Shown one piece after another: positions 24,226-33,015 of a stretch of DNA of 34,118 nucleotides. Source of the DNA: Nonomuraea deserti (GTDB taxonomy: Bacteria > Actinomycetota > Actinomycetes > Streptosporangiales > Streptosporangiaceae); NCBI RefSeq assembly GCF_004348685.1, contig NZ_SMKO01000099.1, positions 1 to 34,118 of the forward strand, given 5' to 3'. Within the stretch, counting starts at the first letter, position 1; each line of letters opens with the position of its first letter. The position numbers and the translations under genes are program-made. Below the pieces are notes generated by a model. The model did not search any database. It was given only the letters and a program-made list of their open reading frames with translations, and was not told where the DNA came from.

Positions 24226-25770
24226 CTATTTGAGGAAGTCGGGGACGTCGAGCTCCTCCTCCTGCTCCTCGAAGACCACGCGCGGACGTTTGGCGGGCTC
24301 CGACATGCGGGAGGTGATGGGCGTGGGCGGGTTGGCGGGCTCCGGCGTGGGCCGGGGGATGGAGACGGGGCCGGACGGTTCGTCGGCGACGGCCTCCCCG
24401 GCGTCCTGCTCGGAGGCCTGCGCGGGCTCCACAGGCCGCACCGGCTCGGGGCGCGGCTCCGGACGGGACTCGGGGCGCGGCTCCGGAGCCGGCTCGGCCC
24501 TGAAGTCGGAGCGCGGCTCCTGCCGCGGCTCCGGCCGGAACTCGGCACGCGGCTCGGGCCTGAACTCCGCGCGCGGTTCCTGCCGCGGCTCAGGGCGGAA
24601 GTCGGTACGCGGCTCTGAACGGGCCTCAGGACGGAGATCGGCGCGCGGCTCGGCCCTGAAGTCCCCGCGCGGCTCCGAACGCTGCTCAGCGCGCGGCTCA
24701 GGGCGCGCCGGAGGCGGCTCGGACTTCACGCTGGGCGCCGAGACGCTCGGCCGGGCGGGAGACGACACGGGCGGCGCGGCGGGACGCCCCACCGGACGGG
24801 CCGCCGGCTTGTCGGCCACGGTCGGCACGTCGTCGAAACCCGCCGCGATCACCGTCACGCGCACCTCGTCGCCGAGGGCGTCGTCGATGACCGTGCCGAA
24901 GATGATGTTGGCGTCGGGCGCGGCCGCCATGGACACGAGCTGGGCGGCCTCGTTGATCTCGAACAGGCCCAGGTCGGAGCCGCCCGCGATGGACAGCAGC
25001 ACGCCGTGGGCGCCGTCGATGCTGGCCTCCAGCAGCGGGCTGGAGACCGCCATCTCGGCCGCCGCCACCGAGCGGTCGTCGCCGCGGGCGTGGCCGATGC
25101 CCATGAGCGCCGAACCGGCGCCCGACATGACCGACTTGACGTCGGCGAAGTCGAGGTTGATCAGGCCGGGGGTGGTGATGAGGTCGGTGATGCCCTGCAC
25201 ACCGGAGAGCAGCACCTGGTCGGCCGCCTTGAACGCGTCGAGCACGCTCACCTGGCGGTCCGAGATGGACAGCAGGCGGTCGTTGGGGATCACGATGAGG
25301 GTGTCGACCTCGTCGCGCAGCGTCTCGATGCCGGCCTCGGCCTGCGAGGCCCTGCGCCGCCCCTCGAAGCTGAACGGCCGGGTCACGACGCCGATCGTCA
25401 GCGCGCCGAGCGACCTGGCGATGTTGGCCACGACGGGCGCCCCGCCGGTGCCCGTGCCACCGCCCTCGCCCGCCGTGACGAAGACCATGTCGGCCCCCTT
25501 GAGGACCTCCTCGATCTCCTCACGGTGATCCTCGGCCGCCTTGCGCCCCACGTCGGGGTTGGCGCCCGCGCCCAGTCCGCGCGTGAGCTCGCGGCCCACG
25601 TCGAGTTTCACATCGGCGTCACTCATCAGCAGCGCCTGGGCGTCGGTGTTTATCGCGATGAACTCGACGCCCTTGAGTCCCTCTTCGATCATCCGGTTGA
25701 CGGCGTTCACTCCGCCGCCGCCGATGCCGACGACCTTGATGACCGCGAGGTAGTTCTGCGGTGCTGCCAC
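24226..25770 (-). CDS. ftsZ: FtsZ, tubulin-like division GTPase with an expanded C-terminal linker
   Basis: Forms the Z-ring. The GTPase core starts AAPQNYLAVIKVVGIGGGGVNAVNRM, and the tubulin signature GEGGGTGTGGAPVVA is intact; the core runs to about residue 315. The C-terminal peptide EEELDVPDFLK, which binds SepF and other partners, is present. Between them lies a linker of about 180 residues with a run of R-x-E-P-R repeats (about 350-450). The total, 514 aa, is clearly longer than the roughly 400 aa of Streptomyces FtsZ. I chose the GTG at 25770, which gives the standard start; an ATG at 25803 would add 11 atypical residues. A 336-bp gap with an operator-like repeat lies upstream. Confidence 0.97.
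   Translation of the reverse strand: MAAPQNYLAVIKVVGIGGGGVNAVNRMIEEGLKGVEFIAINTDAQALLMSDADVKLDVGRELTRGLGAGANPDVGRKAAEDHREEIEEVLKGADMVFVTAGEGGGTGTGGAPVVANIARSLGALTIGVVTRPFSFEGRRRASQAEAGIETLRDEVDTLIVIPNDRLLSISDRQVSVLDAFKAADQVLLSGVQGITDLITTPGLINLDFADVKSVMSGAGSALMGIGHARGDDRSVAAAEMAVSSPLLEASIDGAHGVLLSIAGGSDLGLFEINEAAQLVSMAAAPDANIIFGTVIDDALGDEVRVTVIAAGFDDVPTVADKPAARPVGRPAAPPVSSPARPSVSAPSVKSEPPPARPEPRAEQRSEPRGDFRAEPRADLRPEARSEPRTDFRPEPRQEPRAEFRPEPRAEFRPEPRQEPRSDFRAEPAPEPRPESRPEPRPEPVRPVEPAQASEQDAGEAVADEPSGPVSIPRPTPEPANPPTPITSRMSEPAKRPRVVFEEQEEELDVPDFLK
24420..24710 (-). repeat. Degenerate RxEPR/FRPEPR repeat in the FtsZ linker
   Basis: Imperfect in-frame repeats encode blocks such as AEFRPEPR and QEPRSDFRAEP across about 97 residues. 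The linker is highly charged, with alternating Arg and Glu, and certainly disordered. Confidence 0.85.
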
Positions 25771-25845
25771 GACGAGGGGCCTTTCCGCTCGTTGACTTGC
25801 CATTTCGGTGCGGATCGTCTCCGCTTTTTGTCAGTTCGGGTAACT

Positions 25846-25891
25846 CTCAACCTCAGGTTGAGATTTAGATTTATGTCAACCTGAGGATTGA
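25846..25891 (-). promoter_or_regulatory. Paired inverted repeats in the ftsZ upstream region
   Basis: CTCAACCTCAGGTTGAG (25846-25862) is a perfect inverted repeat. A related imperfect copy, TCAACCTGAGGATTGA, lies at 25876-25891, with centres about 30 bp (near three helical turns) apart. The AT-rich stretch between them contains TTGACA on the minus strand. This is the only notably AT-rich patch in the 336-bp gap 25771-26106, so a promoter/operator for ftsZ is likely; I could not fix a -10 box or name the regulator. The remaining 25892-26106 shows no gene or other structure. Confidence 0.55.
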
Positions 25892-26106
25892 TACGGACAG
25901 TAGGAGTTACGCTCCAGGCGGGTCAACTAACCGCGCCGCAAGCACGTCCGGCGTGTCGCGGGCTGTCCGTTTCGCTCCGAAGTCGCGCCTGGTCGGGGCC
26001 CTCCTCTGCCGAACGTCCGGTCTACAGGCTCTCACGGCGCGCCCCCCACCCCGCACAGGCTCGGCGATGCTCTTGCCGCGCGGTTGCCAGACCCTGACGA
26101 TCACCG

Positions 26107-26775
26107 TCACTTCAGCGTCACCACGTCCGGGGAGCTCACGTCATAGCGGGTGGCGTCGCGCTCGCGCCGGAGCAGCGAGGTGAGGATGCGCCCCTTCTCC
26201 TTGGGCCGGTCGGCGCCACCCCAGATGACGGTACGCCCGTCGGACAGCTGGAGGGTGACGCCCTCGGCCGTGCCCGCGCGCACCTCCTTGACCCTGACCG
26301 CCACCGACCCCGGCACCACCTGGATGACTTGGAGCGCCGCCATCAGCGCCGGATCGCCCTCGGCCGGGCGGTCCACCTTGATCAGTGGCAGCAGGGGCGG
26401 CACCGTCGTCTTGACCTCGATCACCACGCCCTGCTTGTCGACGACGGCCACCTGGTCGCCCACGGGGACGGCCGCCACGGGCCTGCGCTCGACGACCTCG
26501 ATCTTGAGCGTGCCCGGCCAGACGCGTTCGGCCTTCGCCCCGGCGAGCCGTCTGATGCCCCTGACACGGCTCTCGACGCCCGCCAGGTCGACGGTGGCGA
26601 GAGGGTGGAGGTCGGCCACCCCGGCGCGCTGCTTGATCTCCTCGCCGGTCACTGTGACATTTCCCACGATCTCGATCGACCGCACGCCCAGCACGGGAGA
26701 GAAGAACACCAGCCACGCCGCCGTGCCCACCACTCCCACCGTCAGCAGCACCAGGAACGCCGTCCGTGCCTTCAT
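26107..26775 (-). CDS. ftsQ: FtsQ/DivIB divisome protein
   Basis: A bitopic division protein of 222 aa. A very short cytoplasmic tail (MKAR) precedes one membrane helix, TAFLVLLTVGVVGTAAWLVFF (about 5-25). The periplasmic-side POTRA domain starts VRSIEIVGNVTVTGEEIKQRAGV, followed by the FtsQ beta domain with RVWPGTLKIEVVERRPVAAV. I chose the ATG at 26775 because a GGGGAGG run lies just upstream; an ATG at 26790 adds five residues, and a TTG at 26841 adds 22. FtsQ links FtsB/FtsL to the septal synthase. It lies 76 bp downstream of murC. Confidence 0.94.
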   Translation of the reverse strand: MKARTAFLVLLTVGVVGTAAWLVFFSPVLGVRSIEIVGNVTVTGEEIKQRAGVADLHPLATVDLAGVESRVRGIRRLAGAKAERVWPGTLKIEVVERRPVAAVPVGDQVAVVDKQGVVIEVKTTVPPLLPLIKVDRPAEGDPALMAALQVIQVVPGSVAVRVKEVRAGTAEGVTLQLSDGRTVIWGGADRPKEKGRILTSLLRRERDATRYDVSSPDVVTLK

Positions 26776-26851
26776 CGCCCTCCCCTGCATGTCGGCACAA
26801 CCTACGCCGCCGGGTGGGTGAACACCGCACGCCACGCCCAACGGCGGCGGC

Positions 26852-28249
26852 TCAAGACAGGCGGGCGACGATCTGCGGGCCGAGCTCGGTGATGTCGCCC
26901 GCGCCCATGGTGAGCACGATGTCGCCGGGCCTGGCCCGCTCGGCGATCATCCCGGGCACCGCCGCCCGGTCGGGCGCGTACGCCACCCGCTCGGCCGGCA
27001 GCGGCACCCGCCCCGCCACCATCGCGCCGGACACGCCGGGCTCGGGATCCTCGCGAGCGCCGTAGACGTCGAGCACGATGGCCTCGTCGGCCAGCCCGAG
27101 CGCCGCGCCGAACTCGTCGGCGAAGAAGCGGGTGCGCGAGTAGAGGTGCGGCTGGAAGACCGCGATGACCCGGCCGGTGCCGGAGTAGGAGGCGACCACG
27201 TCGCGCGCGGCGCGCAGGTCGGCGGTCAGCTCGGTCGGATGGTGGGCGTAGCTGTCGAACACGGCGATGCCGCCGGCCTCGCCCTTCGCCTCGAAGCGCC
27301 GCTTGGCCCCGGTGAAGGCTCCCAGGCCCTGCCTGATCTCCTCGAACGGCAGCCCCAGCTCGTCGGCCACGGCGATGGCCGCGGCGGCGTTGAGCGCGTT
27401 GTGCGCCCCGGGGACGGCCAGCCGCACGTCGCCCTTGCCCTCGATGGCGAACACGGTGCCGAACCCGTCGGGCGCGACCCCGGTGACGCGGTAGTCCTCG
27501 CCCCGCAGGCCGTACGTCTTGACCCGCAGCCCTCGCTCCCGCGCCCGGCCGGCCAGCTCGGCCGCCCCCGGGTCGTCCGCGCACACGATGAGCAGCGAGC
27601 CGACCCGGTCGGCGAACCTGGCGAAGCCGTCGTGCACCGCCCGCGGGTCGCCGTAGTTGTCGAGGTGGTCGGCCTCGACGTTGGTGACCACCGCGATGTC
27701 GGGCGCGAGCATGAGGAACGAGCCGTCGCTCTCGTCGGCCTCCGCCACGAACACCGTTCCCTGGCCGTCGTCGGCGCCGAGCCCGGTGGTGACGAGCTGG
27801 CCGCCCACGCAGTAGGACGGGTCGGCCCCGCACTTCTGCAGCGCCACGGTCAGCATCGAGGTGGTGGTGGTCTTGCCGTGAGTGCCCGCGATGGCCACGG
27901 CGGTGCGCCCCGCCATGACGCTGGCCAGCGCGGCGGCCCGCGGGATGATCCGCAGCCCCTGCTTGAGCGCCTCGCCGAGCTCGGGGTTGGAGTCGCGGAT
28001 GGCGGTCGAGACGACCACGGTGTCGACGTCTCCGATATGGGACGCGGCGTGCCCGATGTGCACCGTCGCGCCCAGCTCGCGGAGCTCGGTGATCAGCTCG
28101 GAGCTGCGCGCGTCGCTGCCCGACACAGGGACGCCCCGCTTGAGCAGGATGCGGGCGATGCCCGACATGCCCGCGCCGCCGATGCCGATGAAGTGCACCC
28201 GCCCCAGATCGTCGACGGCGACGGGATCGACCAGCTTCACGAGACTCAT
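26852..28249 (-). CDS. murC: UDP-N-acetylmuramate--L-alanine ligase
   Basis: Adds L-Ala to UDP-MurNAc, the first step of the peptide stem. The 465-aa protein has the N-terminal IGIGGAGMSGIARILL, the ATP loop IAGTHGKTTTTSM (about residue 120), the central VFVAEADESDGSFL and NVEADHLDNYG, and the C-terminal Mur ligase domain with SYAHHPTEL and FQPHLYSRTRFF. These are all MurC signatures. The ATG at 28249 overlaps the murG stop (ATGA). Confidence 0.97.
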   Translation of the reverse strand: MSLVKLVDPVAVDDLGRVHFIGIGGAGMSGIARILLKRGVPVSGSDARSSELITELRELGATVHIGHAASHIGDVDTVVVSTAIRDSNPELGEALKQGLRIIPRAAALASVMAGRTAVAIAGTHGKTTTTSMLTVALQKCGADPSYCVGGQLVTTGLGADDGQGTVFVAEADESDGSFLMLAPDIAVVTNVEADHLDNYGDPRAVHDGFARFADRVGSLLIVCADDPGAAELAGRARERGLRVKTYGLRGEDYRVTGVAPDGFGTVFAIEGKGDVRLAVPGAHNALNAAAAIAVADELGLPFEEIRQGLGAFTGAKRRFEAKGEAGGIAVFDSYAHHPTELTADLRAARDVVASYSGTGRVIAVFQPHLYSRTRFFADEFGAALGLADEAIVLDVYGAREDPEPGVSGAMVAGRVPLPAERVAYAPDRAAVPGMIAERARPGDIVLTMGAGDITELGPQIVARLS

Positions 28250-29325
28250 CGGGCTATCTCCAACACTTTCCTGGCAAGCATGATATCGGCGTCCTTGCGC
28301 CCCAGCCGGGAGGCGGCCTCCGACATGACGGCGACCCGCTCGGGATCGTGGAGCATCGGCAGCACGTTCTGGATGATCCAATCAGGGGTCAGGCCCGCGT
28401 CGTCGACCAGGATGCCGCCGCCGCCCTGGGCGATGCGCTCGGCGTTCATGCGCTGCTCGCCGTTGCCGTACGGCAGCGGCACGTAGGCGGCGGGCAGCCC
28501 GACCGCGGTCAGCTCCGCGCACGTCAGCGCGCCACTGCGGCACAGCGCCACGTCGGCGGCGGCGTAGGCCAGGTCCATGCGGTCGAGGTAGGGCAGCAGC
28601 ACGTATTGCGGATCGCCCGGCGGCGGCTCGTGCTCGACCGTGTTCTTCGGGCCGAGCACGTGGAGCACCTGCACGCCGGCCCGGCGCAGGACGGGCGCCG
28701 CGGCGAGCGCCGCGTCGTTGACCGACCTGGCGCCCTGCGATCCGCCGAACACCAGCAGCGTCGGCCGGTCGTTCTCCAGCCCGAACCAGGAGCGCGCCTT
28801 GTCGCCCATGGACAGCCGGTCGAGGTTGACGATGTCGCGCCGCAGCGGCGTGCCGATGTATTCGGCCTTGGGCAGCAGCTGCGCCTCGGGAAAGCCGGTG
28901 AACACGTGGTCGGTCAGCCTGGCGCCCAGCCGGTTGGCCAGGCCGGGGCGCGGATTGGCCTCGTGCACCACGATCGGCAGGCCGCGCCGCTTGGCCGCCA
29001 GATAGGCGGGGGTCGCCACGTAGCCGCCGAAGCCGACGAGGATGTCGGCCTCGACCCGGTCGAGTATGGCGGCCGTGGCATTGATGGCGCCGGCCAGCCT
29101 GCCCGGCACCGTCAACAGGCTCGGACTGATCGACCTGGGCAGGGGCACGGCAGGCACCAGCTCAAGCTCGTAGCCTCTGGCGGGCACGAGCCGCGTCTCC
29201 AAGCCGCGTTCCGTGCCCACGCAGGTGATGCCGACGCTGCGGTCAAGATGGCGCAGCGCGTCAGCAAGGGCTAGCGCGGGCTCGATGTGCCCGGCTGTCC
29301 CCCCTCCGGCGAGGACCACCCTCAT
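28246..29325 (-). CDS. murG: UDP-GlcNAc transferase MurG (lipid II synthase)
   Basis: Adds GlcNAc to lipid I on the inner membrane face. The 359-aa GT-B glycosyltransferase starts MRVVLAGGGTAGHIEPALAL, with the glycine-rich lipid/phosphate loop. GGYVATPAYLAAKRRGLPIVVHE and LLVFGGSQGARSVN follow, and the donor-binding part has CRSGALTCAELTAVGLPAAYVPLP. I chose the ATG at 29325 because GGGAG, overlapping the ftsW stop, sits eight bases upstream; a GTG at 29334 is too close to that site. Its stop overlaps the murC start. Confidence 0.97.
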   Translation of the reverse strand: MRVVLAGGGTAGHIEPALALADALRHLDRSVGITCVGTERGLETRLVPARGYELELVPAVPLPRSISPSLLTVPGRLAGAINATAAILDRVEADILVGFGGYVATPAYLAAKRRGLPIVVHEANPRPGLANRLGARLTDHVFTGFPEAQLLPKAEYIGTPLRRDIVNLDRLSMGDKARSWFGLENDRPTLLVFGGSQGARSVNDAALAAAPVLRRAGVQVLHVLGPKNTVEHEPPPGDPQYVLLPYLDRMDLAYAAADVALCRSGALTCAELTAVGLPAAYVPLPYGNGEQRMNAERIAQGGGGILVDDAGLTPDWIIQNVLPMLHDPERVAVMSEAASRLGRKDADIMLARKVLEIAR

Positions 29326-29337
29326 CTCGGTCACTCC

Positions 29338-30597
29338 CTAACGTGTCACTCGGCCTTTGGTCATAGCCCCCAGGCCCAGCCAGCTTAGGGCCCGGGCGGC
29401 GGGTCCGGGGCCACGAGCCGCCAGGGCTTCACGCGCGCCGGGCTCGCGTTTGGCGAACGACAGCAGCATGCCGAGCGCGGCGAGCGTGGGCAGCAGCGAC
29501 GATCCGCCGTACGAGACCAGGGGCAAGGGGATGCCGGTGATCGGCAGCACGCCGAGCACCGCACCCATGTTGACGGTGGCCTGGCCGACGATCCAGGCCA
29601 CCATGGCGGCGGCGGCCAGCCTGATGAAGGAGTCGTTGACCCGCACGGCCACCCGCAGCCCGGCGTAGCCGAGCAGCCCGAACAGCGCCACCACCATGAG
29701 CGTGCCCATCAGCCCCAGCTCCTCGCCCAGGATGGCGAAGATGAAGTCGCTCTCGCCGTGCGGCAGCCAGCTCCACTTCTGCCGGCTGCTGCCCAGGCCG
29801 AGCCCGAACCAGCCGCCGGAGCCCATCGCGATCTGCCCCTGGACGGCCTGGTATCCGGCGCCCTGCGCGTCGGCCCACGGGTCGAGGAAGGAGCTGATGC
29901 GCGCCATCCGGTAGGGTTCCACCTTGATCATGATGAGGGCGGCCAGCACCGCCAGCGACAGGATGCCCCCGAACAACTTGACCGGCGCCCCCACCACCCA
30001 CAGCAGCGCCAGGAAGATCATGAAGAGCACGAGCGTGGTGCCCAGGTCGCTGCCCAGCATGACCATGACGGCCAGGATCGCGGTACCGGGCATGAGCGGG
30101 ATCAGCATCTGCCGCCACTCGATCTTGCCCTGCCGCGCCCGCCGGGCCAGCAGGTCGGCCCCCCACAGCGCGAGGCCGAGCTTGGCGGGCTCGGACGGCT
30201 GGAGGGTGAACGGGCCGATGTAGATCCACCGCTGCGCGCCCAGCTCCGACGAGCCGATGAACAGCACCATGACCAGCGCCAGGATGGACAGCGCCATCAG
30301 GGGGTAGCCCGCCCAGCGGAAGAACTTCGTCGGCAGCCGCGAGCAGGCCCACATCACCGGCAAGCCCACCGCGGCCGACAACGACTGCTTGATGAACCAC
30401 GAGAACGGGCTGCCGGTCTTCTGCAGCGCCTCGATGCTGGAGGCCGACAGCACCATCATCAACCCGAGCGCCAGCAGCAGCGCGCTGCACATGATGATCA
30501 GGTAGTAGGTGGTGAGCGGCTTGTCGAGCAGCTCCTTCAGCGAGCCGAGCTGCTCACGGGCCCAGCCGCCCGGCCCCTCCTCAGCGGTCGCGCTCAC
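29338..30597 (-). CDS. ftsW: FtsW, SEDS-family septal peptidoglycan glycosyltransferase
   Basis: A 419-aa polytopic SEDS protein that polymerises septal glycan with its cognate PBP. About ten membrane helices are predicted. Signature blocks include GAQRWIYIGPFTLQPSEPAKLGL, GYQAVQGQIAMGSGGWFGLGLG, PHGESDFIFAILGEELG (with the conserved Asp), and TGIPLPLVSYGGSSLL near the end. The GTG start has GAGG seven bases upstream and overlaps the murD 3' end by 17 bp, so the two are probably coupled. Confidence 0.97.
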   Translation of the reverse strand: MSATAEEGPGGWAREQLGSLKELLDKPLTTYYLIIMCSALLLALGLMMVLSASSIEALQKTGSPFSWFIKQSLSAAVGLPVMWACSRLPTKFFRWAGYPLMALSILALVMVLFIGSSELGAQRWIYIGPFTLQPSEPAKLGLALWGADLLARRARQGKIEWRQMLIPLMPGTAILAVMVMLGSDLGTTLVLFMIFLALLWVVGAPVKLFGGILSLAVLAALIMIKVEPYRMARISSFLDPWADAQGAGYQAVQGQIAMGSGGWFGLGLGSSRQKWSWLPHGESDFIFAILGEELGLMGTLMVVALFGLLGYAGLRVAVRVNDSFIRLAAAAMVAWIVGQATVNMGAVLGVLPITGIPLPLVSYGGSSLLPTLAALGMLLSFAKREPGAREALAARGPGPAARALSWLGLGAMTKGRVTR

Positions 30598-31957
30598 GTC
30601 GCAGCCTCAGCTCGCGCACGGCACGCGCGAAGGCCTCCCCTCGCGCTGGATAACCGGCGAACATGTCAAGGGAGGCCCCCGCCGGGGAAAGCAGCACGGT
30701 GTCCCCTGGCGAGGCCAGCCGCGCGGCTTCGGTGACGACTCTTTCCATCACCCCAGTGTCGCGATCGGCGATGTCCACTACGGGGACATCCGGGGCGTGT
30801 CGCGCTACGGCTTCGGCGATCGTGACCCGATCGGCGCCCAGCAGCACCGCGCCGCGCAGCCGCGGGGCCGCCTGACGTACCAGGTCGTCGACGTCGGCGC
30901 CCTTGAGCTGCCCGCCGGCCACCCACACGATCGACGAGTACGACGCCAGCGCCGCCGCGGCCGCGTGCGGGTTGGTCGCCTTGGAGTCGTCGATGTAGTC
31001 GACCTCGCCGATCCTGTCCACGTGGGACAGCCGGTGCGGATCGGGCACGAAGTCGCGCAGTCCCCTGGCCACGGCCTCGGACGGCACGCCGAGCGAACGC
31101 GCCAGGGCGGCGGCGGCCAGCGCGTTGGCGACGTTGTGCGGCGCGAAGGGCCGTACGTCGTCCAGCGTGGCCAGCTCTTCCGCGCCCTCCACCGGGTCGG
31201 GGACGAACGCCCGGTCCACCAGCAGATCCTCGACCACGCCGATCTCGCCCCGCTTGGGCACGCGCAGGGTGAACCCGACCGCCCCGGGATAGGGCGCGGC
31301 CAGCCTGGTCGCCTCGGGATCGTCGGCGTTGAAGATCACGGTGCCGGCGCGTTCGTAGACGCGGCCCTTGGCGGCGGCGTACTCCTCCATGGAGCCGTGC
31401 CAGTCGATGTGGTCGGGGGCCACGTTGAGCACGGCGGCGGCGTGCGGGGCCAGCGTGCCCGACCAGTGGAGCTGGAAGCTGGACAGTTCGACGGCCAGCA
31501 CGTCGTACGGCTCGGCGACGGCGCGCACGACGGGAACGCCCACGTTCCCGACCGCCACGGCCTTCTGCCCGGCCGCGAGCAGGATCGAGGTGAGCATGCG
31601 CACCGCCGTGGTCTTGCCGTTGGTGCCGGTCAGCGCCAGCCACGGGGCCGCCTGCGCCGGGCGCAGCCGCCAGGCCAGCTCCACCTCCCCCACCACCTCG
31701 ACCCCGCCCGCGAGCGCGGCGGCGATCAGCGGGTGGTGCGGCGCCCAGCCCGTGGTGACGAGCCGGGTGACCCCTTCGGGCAGCACCATCTCCCCGAACC
31801 GGGTCTCGACGCCGAGCCTGGCCAGCTCGGCCGCCGCGGCGAGCTGCCGCTCCCCCTCGGCCGCCTCCACGACCACGACCCGCTCGCCGCGACCGGCCAG
31901 CACCCTGGCCACGGCCGTGCCGGAGACGCCGAGCCCGGCGACACAGGTGAGACTCAT
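30581..31957 (-). CDS. murD: UDP-N-acetylmuramoylalanine--D-glutamate ligase
   Basis: Adds D-Glu to UDP-MurNAc-L-Ala. The 458-aa protein has the Rossmann start LTCVAGLGVSGTAVARVL, the ATP loop LALTGTNGKTTAVRM, LSSFQLHWSGTLAPHAAAVLN with DHIDWHGS, and YIDDSKATNPHAAAAAL plus LLSPAGASLDMF in domain 3. The ATG at 31957 shares one base with the mraY stop (TGATG) and follows AGGTG; an ATG at 31972 inside mraY is less likely. Confidence 0.97.
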   Translation of the reverse strand: MSLTCVAGLGVSGTAVARVLAGRGERVVVVEAAEGERQLAAAAELARLGVETRFGEMVLPEGVTRLVTTGWAPHHPLIAAALAGGVEVVGEVELAWRLRPAQAAPWLALTGTNGKTTAVRMLTSILLAAGQKAVAVGNVGVPVVRAVAEPYDVLAVELSSFQLHWSGTLAPHAAAVLNVAPDHIDWHGSMEEYAAAKGRVYERAGTVIFNADDPEATRLAAPYPGAVGFTLRVPKRGEIGVVEDLLVDRAFVPDPVEGAEELATLDDVRPFAPHNVANALAAAALARSLGVPSEAVARGLRDFVPDPHRLSHVDRIGEVDYIDDSKATNPHAAAAALASYSSIVWVAGGQLKGADVDDLVRQAAPRLRGAVLLGADRVTIAEAVARHAPDVPVVDIADRDTGVMERVVTEAARLASPGDTVLLSPAGASLDMFAGYPARGEAFARAVRELRLRRERDR

Positions 31958-33015
31958 CACCTGGGCATCCATTCGACGTAGAAGAGCCCGAGACCGAGCG
32001 CCGCGCAGAGCATCGCGATCAGCCAGAACCGGACCACGATCGTGGTCTCCGCCCAGCCCTTCAGCTCGAAGTGGTGCTGCAGCGGCGCCATCCTGAACAC
32101 CCGTTTGCCGGTCATCTTGAAGGAACCGACCTGGATGATCACCGACAGCGTGATGATCACGCACAGGCCGGCGAGAATGATGAGCAGCAGCTGGGTTCGG
32201 GTGGCGATGGCGAGCCCGGCCAGCACGCCGCCCAGGGCCAGGGAGCCGGTGTCGCCCATGAAGATCCGGGCGGGCGGTGCGTTCCACCACAGGAAGCCGA
32301 TGAGCGCCCCGAGCACGGCGGCGGCCACCACGGCCAGGTCGAGCGGATCTCGTACCCAGTAGCAGTTGGGGCCGAGCTGGTCGATGCAGTTGTTGCGCAG
32401 CTGCCAGTTGCCGATCAGCACGTACGCGCCGAGGACCACCCCGGTCGCGCCGCTGGCCAGGCCGTCGAGACCGTCGGTCAGGTTCACCGCGTTGGAGAAC
32501 CCGACGATCATGATGAGCACCCAGATCGTGAAGCCGACGATGCCGATCGACGGGCCGATGTCCCGCAGGAACGACACCCTCGTCTCTGCGGGGGTGATGC
32601 CGTAGACGTTCGGGTGGCGTACCACCAGGAACGCGAAGACGGCGCCGACGACGAGCTGGCCGAGGGCCTTCGCACCGCTGCGCAGGCCCAGGCTGCGCTG
32701 CTTGTAGATCTTGATGAAGTCGTCGAGGAACCCGACCGCGCCGAGCCCCGTCATCAGGAACAGCACCAGCATGCCCGACACCGTGGGCGTCGAGAGCATG
32801 GCCAGGTGCGACGCGCCGTACGCGAGCAGGGCGGCCAGCACGATCACGGTGCCGCCCATGGTGGGGGTGCCACGCTTGCTGTGGTGGCCGCCCTGCTGCA
32901 GCTCCTCGCGGACCTCCTGGCCGTAGCCGCGCCGCGAGAACAGCCGGATCGCCAGCGGGGTGCCCAGCATCGAGAGGATCAGGCCCACCGCACCGGCGAT
33001 GATGATGTTGGTCAC
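31957..33015 (-). CDS. mraY: Phospho-MurNAc-pentapeptide translocase (lipid I synthase)
   Basis: A 352-aa polytopic enzyme that transfers phospho-MurNAc-pentapeptide to undecaprenyl phosphate. The Mg-binding and catalytic motifs are present: GFLDDFIKI, GFSNAVNLTDGLDGLASG, IFMGDTGSLALGG and the C-terminal MAPLQHHFELKGWAETTIVVRFW. KRGTPTMGG near residue 50 is conserved. The GTG start overlaps the murF stop (GTGA). Its ribosome site GGAGG lies in a 12-bp palindrome. Confidence 0.97.
   Translation of the reverse strand: MTNIIIAGAVGLILSMLGTPLAIRLFSRRGYGQEVREELQQGGHHSKRGTPTMGGTVIVLAALLAYGASHLAMLSTPTVSGMLVLFLMTGLGAVGFLDDFIKIYKQRSLGLRSGAKALGQLVVGAVFAFLVVRHPNVYGITPAETRVSFLRDIGPSIGIVGFTIWVLIMIVGFSNAVNLTDGLDGLASGATGVVLGAYVLIGNWQLRNNCIDQLGPNCYWVRDPLDLAVVAAAVLGALIGFLWWNAPPARIFMGDTGSLALGGVLAGLAIATRTQLLLIILAGLCVIITLSVIIQVGSFKMTGKRVFRMAPLQHHFELKGWAETTIVVRFWLIAMLCAALGLGLFYVEWMPR

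Noticed and set aside
25771..25803. FtsZ start at ATG 25803
   Set aside because: The added residues are not FtsZ-like, whereas the GTG at 25770 gives the standard AAPQNYLAV start.
25804..26106. Short open frames in the ftsQ-ftsZ gap
   Set aside because: They show no recognisable domain and lack ribosome sites; the gap is better explained as regulatory.
31958..32290. MurD extended upstream into mraY
   Set aside because: The upstream frame is antisense-like sequence within the mraY coding region; TGATG coupling supports the start at 31957.
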